Origin: Pseudomonas sp. LRP2-20
GTDB taxonomy: Bacteria; Pseudomonadota; Gammaproteobacteria; Pseudomonadales; Pseudomonadaceae
Assembly: GCF_024349685.1 (NCBI RefSeq)
Contig: NZ_AP025944.1
Span: 1,680,001 to 1,744,000 of the forward strand
Length of the DNA: 64,000 bases
Direction: 5' to 3'
The notes below the pieces were generated by a model. It was not told the origin of the DNA. It saw only the letters and a program-made list of their open reading frames with translations, and did not search any database. The position numbers and the translations under genes were made by a program. Shown one piece after another: positions 35,494 to 43,229 of this stretch; positions within the stretch are counted from its first letter, which is position 1, and each line of letters starts with the position of its first letter.

Positions 35494-35966
35494 AGCGCTG
35501 GCTGGCAGCCGCCGTGCTGGGCATGAGCCTGGCCGGTGTGGCCAAGGCGGCCATCGATACCTACCAGTTCCGTGACGACGCCGAGCGCGAGCGTTACCAG
35601 CAGTTGACCAAGGAACTGCGCTGCCCCAAGTGCCAGAACCAGGACATCGCCGACTCCAACGCACCGATCGCCGCCGACCTGCGCCGCGAGATCTTCCGCA
35701 TGCTCGGCGAAGGCAAGAGCAACCAGCAGATCGTCGACTTCATGGTCGACCGCTATGGCGACTTCGTGCGCTACAAGCCGGCGCTCAGTGGCCGCACCTG
35801 GTTGCTGTGGTTCGGCCCTGGCATCCTGCTGGCCGGTGGTTTCGTGGTGCTGGCGGTGATCGTCCGTCGTCGCCGTGGCCCGGCGGCCCAGGCTGCACAG
35901 CAACTGTCCGTCGAAGAACGCGAGCGTCTCGCCAAACTGCTGGAAAAAGAACAGACCCATGACTGA
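35490..35966 (+). CDS. ccmH: Cytochrome c maturation protein CcmH
   Basis: 158 residues: signal peptide ending VAKA, the redox motif LRCPKCQNQ (Cys 45 and 48) and a C-terminal membrane helix. It is the short CcmH form (CcmL-type), with the TPR part encoded separately as ccmI. It acts with CcmG in reducing apocytochrome c. Confidence 0.95.
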   Translation: MKRWLAAAVLGMSLAGVAKAAIDTYQFRDDAERERYQQLTKELRCPKCQNQDIADSNAPIAADLRREIFRMLGEGKSNQQIVDFMVDRYGDFVRYKPALSGRTWLLWFGPGILLAGGFVVLAVIVRRRRGPAAQAAQQLSVEERERLAKLLEKEQTHD

Positions 35967-37149
35967 ATTCTGGCTTAGCGCGGGCCTGTTGCTGCTCGCC
36001 GCCCTCGGCTTTCTGCTGATCCCGATCCTGCGTGGCCGTCGCCAGCAGCAGGAAGAAGACCGCACCGCCCTGAACGTCGCCCTGTACCAGGAGCGCGTAG
36101 CCGAACTCGCCGCCCAACAGGCCGCTGGCGTGCTCGACGATGCGCAACTGGCCAAGGGCCGTGACGAAGCCGCCCGCGAGTTGCTGGCCGACACCGAAGG
36201 TGCCGAACCTGCGCGCCAGGGCCACCTGGGCAAGGCCCTGCCATTGCTGGCGGCAGTGCTGGTGCCGGCCCTGGCACTGGGGCTGTACCTGCACTTCGGT
36301 GCGGCGGACAAGGTCGAGCTGACCCAGGAATTCGCCGCTGCGCCGAAGACCATGGACGAAATGACCACGCGCCTGGAGCGTGCCGTGGCGGCCCAGCCGG
36401 ACTCGGCCGAAGGCCTGTACTTCCTTGGCCGGGCCTACATGGCCCAGCAACGTCCGGCCGACGCCGCGCGTGCCTACGAGCGCGCCGTGGCCTTGGCCGG
36501 TCGCCAGCCCGAGCTGCTTGGCCAGTGGGCCCAGGCGTTGTACTTCGCGGCGGAGAAACAGTGGAGCGCCCAGGTGCAGGCCCTGACGGATGAAGCACTC
36601 AAGGCCGACCCGAACGAAGTCACCAGTCTTGGCTTGCGGGGTATCGCCGCTTTCGAGGGCGAGCGTTATCAGGAAGCCATCGACTACTGGAACCGTCTGC
36701 TGGCGCAACTGCCCGAGGGTGATGCCTCGCGGGCAGCGCTGCAAGGCGGCATCGACCGCGCGGCTGAGCGCCTGGGCGGCAGCAGCGCCAAGCCGCAGGC
36801 CACTGCGGCCGCCCGCCTGAAGGTGCGGGTGGAACTGGCGGCGGCGCTCAAGGACAAGGTCAAGCCAGACGACACCGTGTTCATCTTCGCCCGTGCCAAA
36901 AATGGCCCGCCCATGCCATTGGCGGCCAAACGGGTGACGGTGGCGCAGTTGCCGCTGGAAGTGGAATTGTCCGATGCTGACGCTATGCTGCCGCAGATGA
37001 AACTGTCGCAGTTCGCCGAAGTCCAATTGGTTGCACGTGTATCCCGCGCCGGCCAGCCGACCCACGGCGAATGGATCGGCCAGGGTGCACCCCTGGCCAA
37101 TACCACCCAGGCCACCCAGCACCTGACCATCGACAGCCCCGACCAGTAA
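35959..37149 (+). CDS. ccmI: Cytochrome c maturation protein CcmI
   Basis: 396 residues from ATG at 35959, overlapping ccmH. Two membrane helices (about 5-22 and 92-112) with a Leu-rich cytoplasmic loop between them, then periplasmic TPR repeats (about 130-270; [20 protein letters not shown]) and a C-terminal beta domain (about 285-396). The TPR part captures the C-terminus of apocytochromes. Confidence 0.94.
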   Translation: MTEFWLSAGLLLLAALGFLLIPILRGRRQQQEEDRTALNVALYQERVAELAAQQAAGVLDDAQLAKGRDEAARELLADTEGAEPARQGHLGKALPLLAAVLVPALALGLYLHFGAADKVELTQEFAAAPKTMDEMTTRLERAVAAQPDSAEGLYFLGRAYMAQQRPADAARAYERAVALAGRQPELLGQWAQALYFAAEKQWSAQVQALTDEALKADPNEVTSLGLRGIAAFEGERYQEAIDYWNRLLAQLPEGDASRAALQGGIDRAAERLGGSSAKPQATAAARLKVRVELAAALKDKVKPDDTVFIFARAKNGPPMPLAAKRVTVAQLPLEVELSDADAMLPQMKLSQFAEVQLVARVSRAGQPTHGEWIGQGAPLANTTQATQHLTIDSPDQ

Positions 37150-37161
37150 GAGAACAACACC

Positions 37162-37581
37162 ATGCATAGCACCGTCCGCCTGACCCTGATCACCCTGGCC
37201 CTGGGTTTGTCCGCGTGTACGGTGCACGAGCCGTACGAGCAGCCGTCGCCGCCAATCGAGAAAGTGCCACCGCACCAGGGGCCAGCGGTGAAGCCGTTGC
37301 CGGGTGGCCAGCCGTCGACACAGCCGAGCAAGCCGGCGCCGATCCCCAAACCGATGCCGCGTACTTCTGCCAGCTTTGCGCCACCGCCGGGTGGCGCCAG
37401 TCACTGGGACCCGAAGCTTGGGGTGTATGTGCTGGAGAACAAGACCAATGTGTTTTACCGGCAGCGTACCTACTACCGCTATGACAATGGCTGGAGCTGG
37501 TCGCTGAACCCGGACGGGCCGTGGCAGGAGACCGACAGCAGCGGTGTGCCTGGTGGGTTGGGGCGCGCTTACGGGCAATGA
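37162..37581 (+). CDS. Small lipoprotein, unknown function
   Basis: 139 residues with a lipoprotein signal peptide (lipobox LSAC, Cys at 19), a Pro-rich stretch (about 25-75), and a C-terminal segment rich in aromatic residues (VFYRQRTYYRYDNGWSWSL). It starts 12 bp after ccmI and is probably co-transcribed. It is not a known ccm component. No function can be assigned. Confidence 0.8.
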   Translation: MHSTVRLTLITLALGLSACTVHEPYEQPSPPIEKVPPHQGPAVKPLPGGQPSTQPSKPAPIPKPMPRTSASFAPPPGGASHWDPKLGVYVLENKTNVFYRQRTYYRYDNGWSWSLNPDGPWQETDSSGVPGGLGRAYGQ

Positions 37582-37626
37582 ATTTGATGAGGCTCGGGGG
37601 TGTTCGCCGTTAGATGTTTGGTCTCA

Positions 37627-37860
37627 GTGAGATCGAGCGCCGCCCGCGCGGCGCATCGCGAGCTACGCTCGCTCCTACGTTTGTTTCGGGCCAGTAACGC
37701 CTGTGACAGACGCGCGCGATCGCCTTATGGGTACAACGCGATATCGAGTCATGCGCCAAGGCGTCCGCGCGCAAGTTCTACAGAAATAATTGGCCCGAAA
37801 CAAACGTAGGAGCGAGCGTAGCTCGCGATGCGCCGCGCGGGCGGCGCTCGATCTCACAGG
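37627..37860. repeat. Long palindromic element, copy B
   Basis: Second copy of the element described at 5202, about 234 bp: left arm from GTGAGATCGAGC, right arm ending CGATCTCACAGG. The central ~95 bp matches copy A closely. It follows the last gene of the ccm unit in the same orientation as copy A relative to its upstream gene. It occupies most of the 37582-38007 gap. Confidence 0.93.
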
Positions 37861-37950
37861 CGCTGCAACCCTCCCGGCGTACACCTGTAAGCCCAGACAC
37901 CCCCGAAGCCCGACTCACCCATACAGTACAATTCCTCGCTGTTTTTCCGA

Positions 37951-37981
37951 TTGACTGTACCGGCCAGTTACTCCGCATAAT
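37951..37981 (+). promoter_or_regulatory. Possible sigma-70 promoter before the 2-hydroxyacid dehydrogenase gene
   Basis: TTGACT (37951-37956) and CATAAT (37976-37981) with a long 19-base spacer, 27 bp before the start codon. Good hexamers but non-ideal spacing. Confidence 0.35.
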
Positions 37982-38007
37982 GCCCCTCTGATATTCAAGG
38001 AGGTGGC

Positions 38008-38946
38008 ATGAGCAAGACAGTCCTGGTACTGGTAGAAACCGTCGACGAGTATCTATCCTTACTCGAAAAAGCCGGCTACCGCCTGATTCGTGCCCAATCC
38101 CCACACCTGCGCGCCGACGCCATCCAGCGCCATGCCGGCGAGATCGACGCCGTGCTGACCCGTGGTCCGTTGGGCCTGACCGCCGCTGAAATCGCCGCCT
38201 TGCCCAAGCTGCAGATCATCTGCGTGATCGGTGCCGGCTACGAGCAGGTCGACCTGGCCGCTGCTGCCGCCCGTGGCATCACCGTCACCAATGGTGCCGG
38301 CGCCAATGCCGCGGCTGTCGCCGACCACACCCTGGCCATGCTGCTGGCGCTGTTGCGCGGCATTCCCCGTGCCGACGCCAGTACGCGTCGCGGCGAGTGG
38401 AACCGGGTGATCAGCCCTTCGGTCAGCGGCAAGCGCCTGGGCCTGCTGGGCCTCGGCGCGGTCGGCCAGGCCATCGCCAAACGCGCCAGCCTGGGCTTTG
38501 ACATGAACATCAGCTATCACAGCCGTACCCCGCGTCAGGACCTGCCTTACACCTGGTACGACAGCCCGAAGCACCTGGCCGAGGCCGTCGACATTCTGGT
38601 CGTTGCCACCCCCGGTGGCGCCAATACCCGCCATCTGGTCGATGCCCAGGTACTCGAAGCACTGGGCGCGGAGGGTTACCTGGTGAATATCGCCCGGGCC
38701 AGCGTGGTCGACACCCAGGCGCTGGTATCAGCCCTTGAACAAGGCCGGCTCGCCGGTGCCGCGCTCGATGTGTTCGATGACGAACCCGTCGTGCCAGATG
38801 CCCTCAAGGCCCTCGGCAACACAGTACTCACGCCTCATGTGGCCGGCCAGTCGCCCGAGGCCGCACGCGACACCGTGACCCTGGTGCTGCGCAACCTGCA
38901 GGCCTTCTTTGCTGGCGAGCCGGTACTCACGCCGGTTCGTGCGTAA
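38008..38946 (+). CDS. 2-hydroxyacid dehydrogenase (glyoxylate/hydroxypyruvate reductase-like)
   Basis: 312 residues of the D-isomer-specific 2-hydroxyacid dehydrogenase family. NAD(P)-binding LGLLGLGAVGQ near 145-155. The catalytic Arg is in NIARASVVD, Glu in DVFDDEPVVP, His in LTPHVAGQSPEA. It reduces glyoxylate, hydroxypyruvate or similar 2-ketoacids in the cytoplasm; the substrate cannot be read. GGAGG precedes the ATG. A PhzF-family gene follows after 45 bp. Confidence 0.92.
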   Translation: MSKTVLVLVETVDEYLSLLEKAGYRLIRAQSPHLRADAIQRHAGEIDAVLTRGPLGLTAAEIAALPKLQIICVIGAGYEQVDLAAAAARGITVTNGAGANAAAVADHTLAMLLALLRGIPRADASTRRGEWNRVISPSVSGKRLGLLGLGAVGQAIAKRASLGFDMNISYHSRTPRQDLPYTWYDSPKHLAEAVDILVVATPGGANTRHLVDAQVLEALGAEGYLVNIARASVVDTQALVSALEQGRLAGAALDVFDDEPVVPDALKALGNTVLTPHVAGQSPEAARDTVTLVLRNLQAFFAGEPVLTPVRA

Positions 38947-38991
38947 ACCTTTCAATACCCCCGGCATTGCCCGGATCACAAGGAGCGTTTG

Positions 38992-39780
38992 ATGCAACTC
39001 GAAATCTTCCAGGTCGATGCCTTTTCCGCCGAGCCCTTTGGTGGCAACCCGGCGGCGGTGATCCCGCTGCAAAGCTGGCTGCCGGACGATCTGCTGCAAC
39101 GCATCGCCGAAGAGAACAACCTGTCGGAAACCGCCTACTTCGTGCGCAATGGCGAAACCTTCGACCTGCGCTGGTTCACCCCCAGTGTCGAAGTTGACCT
39201 GTGCGGCCATGCCACCCTGGCGTCGGCCTACGTGCTGTTCGAGCAACTGGGCGAGCAGGCCGAGGTGCTGCGCTTCAGTACCCGTAGCGGTGAACTGCGT
39301 GTCAGCCGGGGGGCCGACGGCCTGCTGGCGATGGACTTTCCGGCCAAGCAGCCGGTGGCTGTCGACCTGCCGGCCGGGCTGCTGGCGGCGTTGGGGCTGA
39401 GCAGCGCCAGAGCGGTCTATCGCTCGGATGATTATGTGGTGGTGATCGACGACCTGGCGGTACTTGCCTCGTTGAAGCCTGATTTCGTTGCCCTGTCGAC
39501 ATTCGACGTACGCGGCATCGCGGTGACGGCTGCCGGCCGCGATCATGATTTCGTCACCCGTTGGTTCGGCCCACGGGTTGGGGTCAACGAAGACCCGGTC
39601 ACCGGCTCTGCGCATACCTCGCTGGCACCGCTGTGGTCCGCCATGCTGGGCAAGCGCGCATTGACCTGCGAACAAGGCGGGGCGCGCAAAGGGCAGCTGC
39701 ATTGTGAAGTGCCAGGCAATGGCCGGGTGATCATCAGTGGCCGGGCTGCCTTGTTCCTGCGTGGGGTAGTGTACTGCTGA
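38992..39780 (+). CDS. PhzF family isomerase
   Basis: 262 residues with PhzF/DapF-like halves. The start has AAGGAG upstream. FSAEPFGGNPAAVIPL, the catalytic Glu in AEENNLSETAYFV, DLCGHATLASAYVLF and EDPVTGSAHTSLAPLW are family motifs. True phenazine synthesis is unlikely because no other phz gene is present. Probably a general amino acid or metabolite isomerase, unassigned. Confidence 0.9.
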   Translation: MQLEIFQVDAFSAEPFGGNPAAVIPLQSWLPDDLLQRIAEENNLSETAYFVRNGETFDLRWFTPSVEVDLCGHATLASAYVLFEQLGEQAEVLRFSTRSGELRVSRGADGLLAMDFPAKQPVAVDLPAGLLAALGLSSARAVYRSDDYVVVIDDLAVLASLKPDFVALSTFDVRGIAVTAAGRDHDFVTRWFGPRVGVNEDPVTGSAHTSLAPLWSAMLGKRALTCEQGGARKGQLHCEVPGNGRVIISGRAALFLRGVVYC

Positions 39781-39786
39781 TCCATA

Positions 39787-39817
39787 CGGTGTACTTCGCA
39801 GCAGCCGAAGTACACCG
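39787..39817 (+). terminator. Stem-loop after the PhzF gene
   Basis: CGGTGTACTTCG (39787-39798), seven-base loop, CGAAGTACACCG (39806-39817): a perfect 12-bp stem just after the stop, followed by CTCTTT. It is likely a terminator for the + strand unit and may also serve the convergent gene. Confidence 0.7.
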
Positions 39818-39843
39818 CTCTTTGCATTCAAGTCTGCGCGGGC

Positions 39844-40734
39844 CTACTGGTCGCCGGGAATGAACTGGAAGGTTGCGCTGCCAGAGGGCACGGTGGGCAG
39901 CGTGACCTTGATGATCGGCAGGTTGATCTTAGCCTCGGCGAGGAAGCGCTGTTTGTTTTTTCGCGCAGGCTCGAGACCCGCTTGCGATGCATAGAAAAAT
40001 GCCTGAATCGGCAGCTTTTCGCCCTGATTTTGCCCCCACAGTCGCAACAGCATTTCGTTTTGCTCGCCGAAGTAACCCGAGTTCATCCATTTGGCTTGCA
40101 TGGCAGCATAGAAGTTGGGGCCTGCATAATGGTTGAGCTCGTCACGCACATCGAAGCCGCAGATCCTGTCGCCTCGCGTCCCAGGTGGATATTTGGCCAC
40201 CCACTGGGCCCCTGTGGTGATGCCCTGCTGGTGACAAGCTTCGCTGCCAGCCACCCCGGGGTAAACGCCGCAAGCTTCTCGATCACGTCGGGCGTCGGTC
40301 CAGCCATCCATGGGGAAGTGACACAGTATGGCGATTTTGGACTTTAACTCTGGCATGCCCATGATCGGGTAAAAGATGAAACCGTTGGGATCATTCGGTG
40401 CCCAGGCAAATTTCTGGAAGTTGTTGTCCTTGCGCAAGTAGGAAAACGAAACGCTGCCCTTCGCGATAGCTGCAGGACTAGGATTCCACGCGGCGTATTT
40501 ATCGCTGTAGATAGTGGCACGAATGATGATTCCCGAGCAAAGGAATGCCGGCATGCTGTCATTGCCACAGTTTCTGCGGGTATCGTTGTAACGCTTGGTC
40601 AAGGCCTCCGCCGTGGCCGGGCCATCGACCACGGTGATGGCCGGGGCATGGGGTTTGGAGGGAGGGGTTGGCGTTTCCTGGCTGACGCAGGCAACCAGCA
40701 GTAAAGGTACGAACAGCAGCAGTAATCGGTTCAT
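39844..40734 (-). CDS. Halovibrin-like lipoprotein (short form)
   Basis: 296 residues. Lipoprotein signal (LLLLFVPLLLVAC, Cys at 16). The rest resembles proteins annotated as halovibrin HvnA/HvnC in pseudomonads: TVVDGPATAEALTKRYND, PAFLCSGIIIRATIYS, AAWNPSPAAIAKGSVSFSYL, MDGWTDARRDREACG, LPIQAFFYASQ. Halovibrins of Vibrio fischeri were described as secreted ADP-ribosyltransferases; whether these relatives keep that activity cannot be told here. Conserved Cys residues suggest disulfides outside the cytoplasm. A longer paralogue is at 48198. Its promoter carries a lux-box-like site (40855) with a well-placed -10. Confidence 0.75.
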   Translation of the reverse strand: MNRLLLLFVPLLLVACVSQETPTPPSKPHAPAITVVDGPATAEALTKRYNDTRRNCGNDSMPAFLCSGIIIRATIYSDKYAAWNPSPAAIAKGSVSFSYLRKDNNFQKFAWAPNDPNGFIFYPIMGMPELKSKIAILCHFPMDGWTDARRDREACGVYPGVAGSEACHQQGITTGAQWVAKYPPGTRGDRICGFDVRDELNHYAGPNFYAAMQAKWMNSGYFGEQNEMLLRLWGQNQGEKLPIQAFFYASQAGLEPARKNKQRFLAEAKINLPIIKVTLPTVPSGSATFQFIPGDQ

Positions 40735-40829
40735 CTGGCAAACCTCGGGCGTGTGCTCACCTGCTTCGGCGTGCTCGACGAAGGCATCGGTGTGAGAAAG
40801 AAGAGTGGATTGGCCCGGGTTGGTGTCAG

Positions 40830-40874
40830 ATTATGGGGGGCGGTGACCAGGTACAACTGGCAGAAATGACAGGT
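40830..40874 (-). promoter_or_regulatory. Lux/las-box-like site 1 with -10, before the short halovibrin-like gene
   Basis: In gene orientation the dyad at 40874-40855 reads ACCTGTCATTTCTGCCAGTT (CT-N12-AG). After 19 bases a CATAAT -10 hexamer lies at 40835-40830. This is the spacing expected when a LuxR-type activator box overlaps the -35 position. The box is 121 bp upstream of the start codon. Confidence 0.7.
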
Positions 40875-40883
40875 ACTGTCGCC

Positions 40884-40916
40884 AAAAAAAAGAGGGGAGC
40901 CGGCCAGGCTCCCCTC
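40884..40916 (-). terminator. Rho-independent terminator of the 675-residue protein gene
   Basis: On the minus strand GAGGGGAGCC (40916-40907), a five-base loop and GGCTCCCCTC (40901-40892) form a perfect 10-bp stem followed by eight or nine Ts (40891-40884). Textbook terminator 27 bp after the stop of the 40943-42970 gene. Confidence 0.93.
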
Positions 40917-40942
40917 GTTCTGTTGTGGTGGTTCAGGTTGGA

Positions 40943-42970
40943 TCAGGGGCGGTAACCGCGGCTGTCGATGACGATGTGCGTTGTGTCGTTGGTGACAGCG
41001 CCTGCGGTGTTCTCTGCGGTCCACTCGGCATAGATGTGGCAAAGGTCCAGCGGGAACGCCAGCTTTGCGGCGTCAAGTGGGAACTCGGTGACAGTGTCCT
41101 TATCGTCGGGTCCGACGGTTTTGCGCATCGTGATCCTGGTCTCTTCGATCGGTGTATCGCCAGGGGTGTGGTTCTCATCCAGGTGTTGCACGATGTCGAT
41201 CGAGACCGTGTCGCTGATTTCTTTATTCAGGTAATGCGGTGTCACGAACCACACCCCCGCCTTGATCTCATTAGGCCCGATCACGCCGTTGCTGTTCAGC
41301 GGCCGGTAACTGGCATCCGGCAGGGTACCTCCGCCCGGCAGTTCGTCCGAACCAGAGACCAGGACGGGCTGCTCCGGTGAATTCGAGGTGTTCTCCGCGC
41401 CGCCAGCCACGCGGCGGGTTACGCTGTACTTCAGGGCCTTCTCACCCGAGCCTTCATTGCCGATCTGCGCCGCGGTGAGGGGGAGCACCAGGTCGATCTT
41501 GTTGGCTACATCCGCTGCACCGATGACGCGCTCGGTGAGCGGTGTGCTGCCGTAGGTGACATTCAACCGGTCATTGAGAAGGAACAGCTCCTGCTCCGGT
41601 ATCTGCGAGTCGTACCAGTACACGGTGATGGTGGCATTTTTGTCGAAATCCTCCACCGGGATCTCGTTTCGCTCTCCACTGGCCGACAGCAGCAGGGCGG
41701 CCTTCAGGTTGGGGTGTACTGGCTTCTCTGGGTCCGGGTCGCCACCGGCCTGGAACAGGTTGATAGCTACGGTGGTGGCAGGGGAGGTGCCGGCAACCAG
41801 TCCGTTGCGCACGATGCGGTACAACACATCAATGTTGGCGACCTGGTTGGCGCCGCCGGTCGCGGCTTTCCAGGTGTCGTAGAGCGCGGCATAGGAGGCC
41901 TGGACGGTGTGTTGCTGATCCTCCGTACCTCCCGGAATTGGAACAAGGGTATGCGCCTGCTCATCCCAAACCAGCTGGATCTGGTCCCCCGGCTGGATAC
42001 CCGGGGTGCCGGTGAATGCGGGGATGATCACGTCTGCCGGGCCACGTGCGTCGGCTTCGTCGATAATGCCGTCATCGTCGAAGGACGGTACTTCCGGAGC
42101 CAACAGGCCAGTCAGTTCCCCCTTGAGCAGTACCCGCAGATCGAGCGACTCTGAAGGCAGCGAGTTGTTGCCGGCACGGTCGGTAATCAGATAAGTGAAT
42201 TTAAGCTCGCCATCGCCTGCGGCTTCGATGTCTTCGCGCACGAAGCGCAGTTCTACGTCGTCATCACTACCACCGATGAGGTTTTCTGCCGTACTGTTCG
42301 GTGCAACGGTGTCGTTGATATAGCCTTGGAGTAAGTCGCCAGGTTCAACGCCTTCATAGCTGGGCACGAAGCTTTCCAGGTATTCGGTACCGGCGTCATT
42401 TTTGAGCTTATCCGGGGTCAGGCCATTCCTGACAATGTCTTCATCCACAAGGAGCTGGCCCAGGGTCGGGCGGCCCGGGGCGGTCAGGTCAACCCGGAAC
42501 GACTGGTTCGGGCCATCCTCTTCACCGCCACCCTGGAAGTAGGTCACCCGGTACACGATGGTGTGGGTGCCTTCGCTGCGTGCACTGGCGGGCAGTTCGA
42601 TCTCGAAAGGGTCACCGATAACGAAGCCGGTGAAAGTGACAGCTGTACCAATGGATTTGCCATCGACGTACAGCTGTACCTTGTCACGGTCAGGGTCGCG
42701 TACCTTGCGCGGTACCGGGAACACCAGTGTCAGATCGTCGTTGCGGACGCTCGCCAGCAGCAGGTTGTCGGGGACCCCGGACGGTGGCAGGGGGGCCAGG
42801 GCCTCGGTAGGGAATACCAGTGGATCAGGGAATTCTACGATACCGGGTGGCGACACCAGGGTCGCCTTGTACGTCAGCGGGCCCTTGATCAGTGTGCGAC
42901 GGGCGATGGAGTTGGCGGGTACACGGCTGTTGGCGACTACGTCGATAAATTGGGTCATGGCTTGTTCCAT
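40943..42970 (-). CDS. Large multi-domain beta-sandwich protein, unknown function
   Basis: 675 residues (671 if it begins at the Met four codons in). No signal peptide or membrane helix. The sequence is built of roughly 100-residue Ig-like/cadherin-like units, seen from recurring patterns such as GTHTIVYRVTYF, ELKFTYLITDRAGNNSLPSE and GEKALKYSVTRRVAGG near unit ends, and PGDQIQLVWD or SIDIVQHLD near unit starts. Related to the 778-residue protein at 45746. It has a lux-box-like site at 43124 and a strong terminator. Surface or extracellular role is inference. Confidence 0.75.
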   Translation of the reverse strand: MEQAMTQFIDVVANSRVPANSIARRTLIKGPLTYKATLVSPPGIVEFPDPLVFPTEALAPLPPSGVPDNLLLASVRNDDLTLVFPVPRKVRDPDRDKVQLYVDGKSIGTAVTFTGFVIGDPFEIELPASARSEGTHTIVYRVTYFQGGGEEDGPNQSFRVDLTAPGRPTLGQLLVDEDIVRNGLTPDKLKNDAGTEYLESFVPSYEGVEPGDLLQGYINDTVAPNSTAENLIGGSDDDVELRFVREDIEAAGDGELKFTYLITDRAGNNSLPSESLDLRVLLKGELTGLLAPEVPSFDDDGIIDEADARGPADVIIPAFTGTPGIQPGDQIQLVWDEQAHTLVPIPGGTEDQQHTVQASYAALYDTWKAATGGANQVANIDVLYRIVRNGLVAGTSPATTVAINLFQAGGDPDPEKPVHPNLKAALLLSASGERNEIPVEDFDKNATITVYWYDSQIPEQELFLLNDRLNVTYGSTPLTERVIGAADVANKIDLVLPLTAAQIGNEGSGEKALKYSVTRRVAGGAENTSNSPEQPVLVSGSDELPGGGTLPDASYRPLNSNGVIGPNEIKAGVWFVTPHYLNKEISDTVSIDIVQHLDENHTPGDTPIEETRITMRKTVGPDDKDTVTEFPLDAAKLAFPLDLCHIYAEWTAENTAGAVTNDTTHIVIDSRGYRP

Positions 42971-43123
42971 TGGCTAAAGGGAGTCAGGGGTTGTCTGCTG
43001 TCTCGCCCAGACCTCGTCAGGCCTGGGCTCGGCAGCGGTGTTGCGGGTACTTTCGGCTGTTCAGCTAGCCTTTGTAGCCAATGCGATCGCAGGTCCATGT
43101 TCGACAAAAAACGCGCGCTTGTA

Positions 43124-43143
43124 ACCTGACAGATTTACTAGGT
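43124..43143 (-). promoter_or_regulatory. Lux/las-box-like site 2, before the 675-residue protein gene
   Basis: In gene orientation ACCTAGTAAATCTGTCAGGT: a CT-N12-AG dyad with outer six bases ACCT..AGGT symmetrical. It is 154 bp before the start codon, in the 259-bp gap between this gene and the autotransporter gene. The -10 region downstream is not obvious. Confidence 0.65.
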
Positions 43144-43229
43144 AGCGGCGGCTGTTAAGGCGGGGAATAGTGCGCGAAGGTACGCGGCGGGCATGCCGCA
43201 CGGTGCATTGGGCACCGCGCGGCAAGGCG

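Noticed and set aside
38992..39780. Assignment of the PhzF-family gene to phenazine synthesis.
   Set aside because: No other phz genes are present; the family has many non-phenazine members.
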